6,877 nucleotides of DNA from an uncultured Thiotrichaceae bacterium (lineage in GTDB: Bacteria; Pseudomonadota; Gammaproteobacteria; Thiotrichales; Thiotrichaceae). Shown piece by piece: positions 1-5,079 of this stretch (position 1 is the first letter of the stretch; each line of letters opens with the position of its first letter). The stretch lies in assembly GCA_902727945.1 (NCBI GenBank), contig CACVAV010000038.1:3297-10173 (forward strand), written 5' to 3'. The position numbers were made by a program, and so were the translations under genes. The notes under the pieces were generated by a model. It did no database searches. It had not been told where the DNA came from and was given only the letters and a program-made list of their open reading frames with translations.

Positions 1-1610
1 TTGTGGTTGGTCTGCTGTTGTTCGGTTTGAGTAATCATAAAGAGCCGGAGGTGTCTCAAACGTCTGAGTCTGTGCAATTGCTGGGTACGAGTTCCGCTGC
101 TCAGACGGCGGTCACTTCCGAGGTGGCTGAAACTGTACCCGATCCTGCGCCGGTATCTGATAGTGCAGCGATTGCGCCACCGCCGGTTGATAAAAAAAAG
201 GCGGAGCAGGATCTTAAAGAACAGCAACAAAGGCAGCAGGCACAACAAGAAAAACAACGCAAAGAAGAGGCCGCAGAATTACAGCGTGAAGAGCAACAGC
301 GCAAAAAAGCCGAGCAGGAAACAGAGCTGCTGAAACAAGCGTTGGCAGAACAAAAGAAAGAAACCGAGCGTTTAAGACAAGCTGAAGCAAAGAAAGAGCT
401 GGTGCGGCAGAAGCAGGAAGCTGAGAACCTGAAGCAATTAGAAGAAGAACTCAGGCGCCAGGAGTTAATCGCAAAACAGTTAGCTGAAGAGCGCCGCAAA
501 ACACAGGAAGTACAACAGCAGGCTGATCAGGCAAAACAGGATCGTGAGGCCGCTGCAAAAAGACAGGAAGAAGAGCGTAAAGAGTGGGAGAAGAGTCAAC
601 AGACGCTGCGGGAGTTGGAAGCTAAGAAAGCTGAGCAACAGGAACGTATCCGGCGTTCGGAAGCATTAGCACGTGAGGCGAGGGAAGCCGAGCGGCAACG
701 TGCTGAAGAAGTTCGGGCATTAGCAGCTGAGAAAGTGCGCCTGAAAGAACTGGAGCAAAAGAAAGCTGAAGCGGAATTGGCACGTAAAAAAGAGGAATTC
801 AAACAGCGTTGGGAAGCTGAGCAGGCTAAAAAGAAAAGAGAAGCTGCTGAAGCCAAGGCGGCAGAGATAAAACGTGTCGCTGATTTGAAAAAGCAAGCGG
901 CGGCGGAAAAAGCACGCCAGGAAAAAGAAGCGTTGGAAAAGAAGAGGGCTGAATACCATGAGCGCTGGAAAGCGGATCAGGAAAAAAAGAAGCAGGAAGC
1001 TGAAGAAGCCAAACAGAGAGCTGCTGCTGAGAAAAAACGTTTAGCTGAGCAAAAGAAAAAAGCGGCTGAGGAAAAGGCACGTCAGGAAAAGGCCGCACTG
1101 GCAGCCAGGAAAGCTGAATATCATGAACGTTGGAAAGCAGATCAGGAAAAAAAGAAACAGGAAGCCGCGCAGGCAAAAGCGAAAGCGGCAGCTGATCAGA
1201 AGCGACAGGCAGCCGAGCAAAAACGGAAGGCGGATGCTGAGCGGGCAAGGCAGCAGGCGGAACGTACCCGCCAGCAACAACAGCAACAGGCTAATCAGCA
1301 AGCAGGCTCAGCCGGTGGCGTAGATCCCGGTGCTTTACGCAGAGCGGGAGAAGCTTGGGGGAATGATATTTTGCGTCATGTCAGTTCACGCTGGATTGAA
1401 CCGGTAGACACCTTTGGTATGCAGGCAACCGTAGTAATGACGATCCGGCCACCGGGACTTATTAAGCAGATGCGGGTGACAAACTGTCAGGGTAGTCAGC
1501 AATTTTGTGATTCACTGATCACCGCCTTGCATAAGTCAGAGCCGTTTCCACGTCCATCCAACAATGCGCTGTATGACCAGAATTTACGATTAATTTTCGA
1601 GCCAAACTAA
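1..1610 (+). CDS. tolA: TolA, inner-membrane-anchored periplasm-spanning Tol-Pal protein (5' end outside window)
   Basis: TolA links the TolQR proton-driven motor in the inner membrane to TolB and Pal at the outer membrane, supporting envelope integrity and constriction during division. The window opens inside its N-terminal membrane helix (VVGLLLFGL), so the true start lies upstream and the GTG at 3 is not a credible start. A Pro/Ala-rich stretch (about residues 46-63 of the visible frame) leads into a very long Lys/Glu/Gln/Ala helix (about 64-430). This includes three diverged repeats of 52-55 residues from residue 264. The C-terminal domain (about 441-535) has the TolA/TonB-like SRW motif, two cysteines six residues apart (C495, C502) and a final beta strand ending LRLIFEPN. 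At least 535 residues makes it longer than E. coli TolA (421), mostly in the helix. The call rests on domain order plus the downstream tolB-pal-cpoB genes. The stop TAA overlaps the tolB ATG. Confidence 0.95.
   Translation, partial: VVGLLLFGLSNHKEPEVSQTSESVQLLGTSSAAQTAVTSEVAETVPDPAPVSDSAAIAPPPVDKKKAEQDLKEQQQRQQAQQEKQRKEEAAELQREEQQRKKAEQETELLKQALAEQKKETERLRQAEAKKELVRQKQEAENLKQLEEELRRQELIAKQLAEERRKTQEVQQQADQAKQDREAAAKRQEEERKEWEKSQQTLRELEAKKAEQQERIRRSEALAREAREAERQRAEEVRALAAEKVRLKELEQKKAEAELARKKEEFKQRWEAEQAKKKREAAEAKAAEIKRVADLKKQAAAEKARQEKEALEKKRAEYHERWKADQEKKKQEAEEAKQRAAAEKKRLAEQKKKAAEEKARQEKAALAARKAEYHERWKADQEKKKQEAAQAKAKAAADQKRQAAEQKRKADAERARQQAERTRQQQQQQANQQAGSAGGVDPGALRRAGEAWGNDILRHVSSRWIEPVDTFGMQATVVMTIRPPGLIKQMRVTNCQGSQQFCDSLITALHKSEPFPRPSNNALYDQNLRLIFEPN
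792..1277 (+). repeat. Three tandem in-frame repeats in the TolA helical domain
   Basis: Units begin at about 792, 948 and 1113, giving periods of 156 and 165 bases (52 and 55 codons). Each starts with a variant of AEYHERWKADQEKKKQEA. The first unit is diverged (EEFKQRWEAEQAKKKREA); the second and third are identical over these 18 residues. Over those 18 codons the DNA of units 2 and 3 differs at five third-codon positions, all synonymous. The rest of each unit is Lys/Ala/Glu/Gln-rich helix, where alignment is loose because of low complexity. Confidence 0.8.
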
Positions 1611-2884
1611 TGACTATGAAAAGATTCTATCTTAAACGCCCCATCAGTATTTTAATGTTGTTTATGACCAGTCTGTTACTGGCTTTACCCGCCAGAGCAG
1701 AGTTGGTTATCCGCATTACGGGTGGGGTGAGTGATGGTATTCCGGTGATGATTATGCCGTTTGAGGGGGTGGGTGCTTCGCGGATTATTGAAGATGACTT
1801 TCGTCGTAGTGGTCAGTTTACGATGATAAATCCGGCACGGGCCGGTCAGCCACTACGCTTCGGTCAGCCTTTTCAGAAACAATTATTGAAAAATAGTGGT
1901 GCGGAATATGTGGTGGTCGGGCGTTTGAATAACGGTCTGGAGTTTGAACTGCTGAATGCGGCAACGGGTGCCAGAATGGCTTCCTATACTATTCCGCCAC
2001 ACAGTAACCTGCGCAGTATGGCGCATAAGGCCGCCGATGCTATTTACCAGCGCCTGACGGGTAAGCGGGGTGCATTTGATACCCGGATTGCTTATGTCTC
2101 AGCCAGTGGTGCGGCACGTGATCAAACCTATCGATTAATTATTTCTGATGCGGACGGCTACAACCCACGCACAGTGATGACTTCGGATAAACCGGTGATG
2201 TCACCGACCTGGTCACCGGATGCGCGGCAACTGGCTTATGTCTCTTTTGAAAGCGGGCGTTCGGCCATTTATGTGCAAAATCTGCTGACAGGCAATGCGT
2301 ACCCTATTTCAAATGCTGAAGGTATGAATGGTGCCCCGGCCTGGTCACCGGATGGGCGCACTATTGCGATGAGTTTGTCGGTTGATGGTAATGCGGATAT
2401 TTATGTGGTGAGTACCGGCGGTGGTGCCGAACCACGGCGTATTACCCGGGCGCGTGGGATTGATACTGAGCCGAGCTGGGCGAATGCTAATACACTGATT
2501 TATACCTCGGACCAGGGCGGCAAGCCACAATTGTATCGTACTTCTGTCAATGGTGGTGATGGTGCACGCCTGACGTTTAATGGCAGTGAAAACTCAGCGG
2601 CTAGCGTCGTCGGCAATTCGATTGCTATGGTGCGTCAGGACGGTGATGTGTCACGTATTGCGCTAATGAATGCGGCCAGTAAAGCGATGGTGATGGTTTC
2701 GCGTGGCGGGCGTTATGATGAATCGCCTTCACTGGCTCCGAACGGTGCTATGGTTATTTATTCTACTGAAGAGCGTGGCCGGGGTGTATTGGCGATTGCC
2801 AGTAGTAATGGAAAAGCGAGTCAGATTTTGTCTGCGCAGGATGGCCATGTACGTGATCCTGCGTGGTCACCTTATGTGAATTAA
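1610..2884 (+). CDS. tolB: TolB, periplasmic beta-propeller of the Tol-Pal system
   Basis: TolB is a soluble periplasmic protein that binds Pal through its propeller and TolA through its N-terminus. Residues 1-30 form a Sec signal peptide: positive KRFYLKR, a hydrophobic core, then a PARA cleavage site. The mature start ELVIRITGG resembles the short TolA-binding segment of the family. A mixed alpha/beta N-terminal domain (about 31-155, with MIMPFEG and a DDFRRSGQF motif) precedes a WD40-like propeller. Propeller blade motifs are seen at SPTWSPDARQLAYVS (from residue 198), AWSPDGRTIAMS (about 244), EPSWANANTLIYTS, SPSLAPNGAMVIYS and the terminal DPAWSPYVN. The length of 424 is usual (E. coli 430). 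The start ATG at 1610 overlaps the tolA stop by one base (TAATG). An ATG two codons later (1616) is an equally plausible start. No clear Shine-Dalgarno site is seen, consistent with translational coupling to tolA. Confidence 0.98.
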   Translation: MTMKRFYLKRPISILMLFMTSLLLALPARAELVIRITGGVSDGIPVMIMPFEGVGASRIIEDDFRRSGQFTMINPARAGQPLRFGQPFQKQLLKNSGAEYVVVGRLNNGLEFELLNAATGARMASYTIPPHSNLRSMAHKAADAIYQRLTGKRGAFDTRIAYVSASGAARDQTYRLIISDADGYNPRTVMTSDKPVMSPTWSPDARQLAYVSFESGRSAIYVQNLLTGNAYPISNAEGMNGAPAWSPDGRTIAMSLSVDGNADIYVVSTGGGAEPRRITRARGIDTEPSWANANTLIYTSDQGGKPQLYRTSVNGGDGARLTFNGSENSAASVVGNSIAMVRQDGDVSRIALMNAASKAMVMVSRGGRYDESPSLAPNGAMVIYSTEERGRGVLAIASSNGKASQILSAQDGHVRDPAWSPYVN

Positions 2885-2916
2885 AATAAACGCACCGCGT
2901 GTTTTTGGTGTGAGAG

Positions 2917-2921
2917 AAGGA
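2917..2921 (+). promoter_or_regulatory. Ribosome binding site of pal
   Basis: AAGGA lies ten bases before the pal ATG (2932) in the 47-base tolB-pal gap. It supports this start and gives pal its own translation initiation. Confidence 0.6.
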
Positions 2922-2931
2922 TAGAGTAAAA

Positions 2932-3693
2932 ATGAATATTAAATTAGCCATTGGTTTAGCAGCAGTTAGCGTAGTTTTAGCCTCAGGTTGTAGTTCCAAA
3001 CCCAAAAAACCGGCGCCGGGCAGTGAACAAACCGGCTCAATGAACGGTGAGCATAGTCATGGTGGTAAGAGTCACTCTCATAATGGATTACCTGGTCACC
3101 GTCATGACGATAATATTTCAGTACAGCCAGGAAGCGGTAACGGTTTTGGTGGATCAGGTAGTGGCGGCAGTGGCTCCGGTAGCGGCCTTGCCGGAAATGG
3201 TTCAGGTGGTTCAGGTCAGAGTGGTGGTTTTGGCGGTGGCGGTAATAATGGTGGTGTTGGTAATGGTCAGGGTGGCGGTTTCGGCAGTGGCTCTGGTTAT
3301 GCGGGAAACACTAAAAGCGCATACACCCCTGCTGATTTAAGGGACAGTCGCAGTATTCTTGCGCAGCGTATAATATATTTTAACTATAACCAAGCCAATA
3401 TCGACCCTCAGTATCGCCCTGTATTGGATGCGCATGCCTCTTTGCTGAGAGATTTTCCGGAGTTAAATGTCCGTCTGGAAGGGCATGCAGACGAACGTGG
3501 CTCCAGAGAATATAATGTTGCTTTGTCTGAACGCCGTGCAAACTCAGTGCTGGATTACATGAAAATCAAAGGTACTAAACAAAGTCAGGCGGATGTGGTG
3601 GGTTATGGCGAGGAAATTCCGGCAACCTTCGGGCACGGAGAGGGGACCTGGAGTAAAAACCGGCGGGTTGAAATTATTTATGCAGGTGAATAG
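2932..3693 (+). CDS. pal: Pal, peptidoglycan-associated outer-membrane lipoprotein with an unusual His/Gly-rich linker
   Basis: Pal tethers the outer membrane to peptidoglycan and exchanges between peptidoglycan and TolB. Residues 1-20 are a lipoprotein signal with lipobox LASGC. C20 would be lipidated, and Ser at +2 favours sorting to the outer membrane. Residues 41-58 contain six histidines in three HxH pairs (HSHGGKSHSHNGLPGHRH). Residues 67-125 are a Gly/Ser/Asn linker, more than half glycine. The C-terminal OmpA-like domain (about 134-253) has GHADERGSREYN (D187) and LSERRA (R202). Their 15-residue spacing matches the two diaminopimelate-contacting residues known in E. coli Pal. The first strand motif reads YFNYNQANID, with Asn where Asp is usual. 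The protein is 253 residues against 173 in E. coli, the excess being the linker. It lies between tolB and cpoB in the standard order. Confidence 0.98.
   Translation: MNIKLAIGLAAVSVVLASGCSSKPKKPAPGSEQTGSMNGEHSHGGKSHSHNGLPGHRHDDNISVQPGSGNGFGGSGSGGSGSGSGLAGNGSGGSGQSGGFGGGGNNGGVGNGQGGGFGSGSGYAGNTKSAYTPADLRDSRSILAQRIIYFNYNQANIDPQYRPVLDAHASLLRDFPELNVRLEGHADERGSREYNVALSERRANSVLDYMKIKGTKQSQADVVGYGEEIPATFGHGEGTWSKNRRVEIIYAGE
3130..3309 (+). repeat. Low-complexity Gly/Ser-coding tract within pal
   Basis: About 180 bases of GGT/GGC/AGT/AAT-type codons encode the glycine-rich linker (Pal residues 67-126). Short units such as GGTAGTGGCGGCAGTGGC recur irregularly without a fixed period. Such tracts are prone to in-frame length change by slippage; that variability is inferred, not shown here. 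Confidence 0.6.
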
Positions 3694-3698
3694 GGGGA
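3692..3698 (+). promoter_or_regulatory. Ribosome binding site of cpoB
   Basis: AGGGGGA overlaps the pal stop codon (TAG, 3691-3693) and ends nine bases before the cpoB ATG at 3708. It supports this start and close coupling to pal. Confidence 0.6.
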
Positions 3699-3707
3699 AT
3701 AATAGTT

Positions 3708-4730
3708 ATGTCTGGCAACGTTAATCGGGGTTTATTAAGCGCTTCACTATTGATAGCGATGACGGCTGTGCCTATGGCTCATGCTGTTTCGGATGAAGTG
3801 GCCGTTCAGCTGCTGGAGCGCCTTGGCGAACTGGAAAAAGAGGTGAGTGGTTTGCGCGGTGAAAATGAGACATTGCGCAATGAGCTTCAGGGTATCAAGA
3901 CTATTCAGAGAGAAGGCTTTCTTGACGTTGATGAGCGGGTTTCGGGTTTAGAAAACCCTGTTAGCCCGGTCGCAGTGATGCCCACTGAGCCTGTTCGCAT
4001 AGCTGACCCGATTGAGTTACCGGCCTTGGAAGATCCTGTGCTGCAACGGGAGCTTCAGCCATCAGCCATGACCCGGCAACCCTTAAATTCAACTATTTCG
4101 GTTAGCACGGCTGACAGGCAGGTATCTGATCCTGATGACCGTAAAGCGGTGGCTCCGGCGGTTGAGTTTAGTTCAGGCAGTACCGGGAAAAGTACAGAAA
4201 CAGTCGATCCGGCAAGTCCGGAAAGTTATTATTTCTATGGTACTGAGGATAAGAATCAGGAGAAGGGCGCTGCTACCGCAACGACTGTAGATAAGACAAC
4301 TGTTCCGAGGGTTGCATCAACAGGTAATGCTGCCCTTCCGGATGCTCAGAAGGCAAAAGCCGAGTATAACCAGGCTTATAGGGCATTAGTGAACGATCCC
4401 GGCGCTGCCGTTCCGGCTTTTCGTACTTTTTTGCGTAAGTATCCTGATCATGAACTGGCTGCAAATGCTCAGTATTGGTTAGGCGAGGCTTTATATGCTC
4501 AGAAGAATTATTCCGGGGCGACGCAAGAGTTTATGGTGGTATTGAAGAAGCACAAATCCAGCCCGAAAGCGCCGGGAGCAGCATTAAAATTGGGTTATTC
4601 TTTTTATGAATTGAAACAATGGGATTTTGCGCGGCGAACGCTGGAAGACACCATTCGTTTCTTCCCGGATAGTAATGCTGCAGGTTTGGCCAAGCAGCGT
4701 TTAGAAAAAATTACAGCAGAAGGGCATTAG
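3708..4730 (+). CDS. cpoB: CpoB/YbgF, periplasmic coiled-coil and TPR protein of the Tol-Pal cluster
   Basis: In E. coli, CpoB (YbgF) binds TolA and coordinates PBP1B peptidoglycan synthesis with outer-membrane constriction. Residues 1-26 are a signal peptide with a PMAHA cleavage site. Residues about 30-80 form the N-terminal trimerising-type coiled coil (LLERLGELEKEVSGLRGENE). A long Pro/Ser/Thr-rich, probably unstructured linker runs from about 80 to 215. The C-terminal part (about 217-338) holds TPR-like repeats typical of the family: EYNQAYRALVNDPGAAVPAF, then YPDHELAANAQYWLGEALYA, then a KAPGAALKLGYSFYELKQ helix pair, ending FFPDSNAAGLAKQRLEKI. At 340 residues it exceeds E. coli CpoB (263) because of the linker. 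It sits 14 bases after pal, as expected. No terminator is visible after its stop. Confidence 0.95.
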   Translation: MSGNVNRGLLSASLLIAMTAVPMAHAVSDEVAVQLLERLGELEKEVSGLRGENETLRNELQGIKTIQREGFLDVDERVSGLENPVSPVAVMPTEPVRIADPIELPALEDPVLQRELQPSAMTRQPLNSTISVSTADRQVSDPDDRKAVAPAVEFSSGSTGKSTETVDPASPESYYFYGTEDKNQEKGAATATTVDKTTVPRVASTGNAALPDAQKAKAEYNQAYRALVNDPGAAVPAFRTFLRKYPDHELAANAQYWLGEALYAQKNYSGATQEFMVVLKKHKSSPKAPGAALKLGYSFYELKQWDFARRTLEDTIRFFPDSNAAGLAKQRLEKITAEGH

Positions 4731-4808
4731 TCTGTTGGTAGCCTGCTTAAATACACCTCAGTATTGACCGTTAATTGCCCAAATGTGCGCTGTCAGTTAA
4801 ATAATTTT

Positions 4809-4837
4809 AGTCCGGTTCGCTTTTTTTACACTATGAT
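4809..4837 (+). promoter_or_regulatory. Possible sigma-70 promoter before the small gene
   Basis: TATGAT at 4832-4837 matches the -10 consensus at five of six positions and sits in an AT-rich stretch after a run of seven T. The best -35 is poor (TAGTCC at about 4808-4813, three of six, spacing 18). A TTGACC at 4764-4769 looks like a good -35 but has no -10 at the right distance. If the TATGAT is used, transcription would begin near 4844, inside the left arm of the hairpin at 4838-4866. Weak call made by eye. Confidence 0.3.
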
Positions 4838-4866
4838 GGGAGACAATTTTTTTAATATTGTTCCCC
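4838..4866 (+). promoter_or_regulatory. Imperfect hairpin directly before the small gene's ribosome binding site
   Basis: GGGAGACAAT (4838-4847) can pair with ATTGTTCCCC (4857-4866) around the loop TTTTTTAAT. This gives ten positions with one A-C mismatch and one G-U wobble. The right arm ends two bases before the GGAGG Shine-Dalgarno. There is no T-run after the stem, so it does not look like a terminator. It could influence ribosome access or mRNA stability, or be a protein-binding site; nothing here decides between these. Confidence 0.4.
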
Positions 4867-4867
4867 C

Positions 4868-4872
4868 GGAGG
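4868..4872 (+). promoter_or_regulatory. Ribosome binding site that sets the GTG start of the small gene
   Basis: GGAGG lies six bases before GTG 4879, an ideal distance. The frame is open further upstream from TTG 4858, but that start would place the Shine-Dalgarno inside the coding sequence. The first ATG (4900) is 27 bases away, too far. GTG 4879 is therefore the best start. Confidence 0.7.
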
Positions 4873-4878
4873 TCAAGA

Positions 4879-5079
4879 GTGTCATCCGAACCTGTGAGCA
4901 TGGACTGGTTGAAAACTGATGGTTTGAAGAGTGTTGTTGCACAACGCTTTGCCAAGTTTTGTGCCGATGATTTTAAGACAAATAATGTGTCGGAAGATTC
5001 CGATAGTGATTTATATAAAGAAGCGGTTCAGTTGATTCTTGAGCGCATTGAATCTTCTGTGGCCGGTGATAAACCATGA
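4879..5079 (+). CDS. Small acidic protein of unknown function, coupled to the downstream ATPase
   Basis: I do not recognise a family. From the GTG start the product has 66 residues, with no signal peptide or membrane segment, so it is probably cytoplasmic. It opens with a short segment containing DWLKTDGLK, then a likely amphipathic helix (about 16-32, SVVAQRFAKFCADDF). An acidic Ser/Asp stretch (SEDSDSD, 38-44) follows, and then a second likely helix (about 45-60, LYKEAVQLILERIE). It has one cysteine (C28) and no metal-binding motif. The stop overlaps the next start as ATGA, so the two are probably translationally coupled and made in fixed proportion. By position it could be a regulator or accessory subunit of the ATPase; that is inference only. 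A strong Shine-Dalgarno and tight coupling argue that it is a real gene. Confidence 0.7.
   Translation: MSSEPVSMDWLKTDGLKSVVAQRFAKFCADDFKTNNVSEDSDSDLYKEAVQLILERIESSVAGDKP

Noticed and set aside
101..1301. Several long open frames on the minus strand, and one on the plus strand in another frame, within the tolA helical region
   Set aside because: They lie opposite a Lys/Glu/Gln/Ala-rich coding stretch whose complement rarely forms stop codons. Their products are Ser/Phe/Leu/Cys-biased with no domains or ribosome binding sites.
2891..2912. Short inverted repeat CGCACC / GGTGTG in the tolB-pal gap
   Set aside because: Only six pairs with a ten-base loop and a G-U wobble, with no T-run after it. 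Too weak to call a terminator or a regulatory hairpin.
3047..3340. Second open frame of 97 codons overlapping the Gly-rich part of pal
   Set aside because: Its Val/Met-rich repetitive product is what a frame-shifted reading of Gly codons gives, and pal is clearly the real gene.
4764..4769. TTGACC as a -35 promoter element
   Set aside because: No acceptable -10 hexamer lies 15-19 bases downstream.
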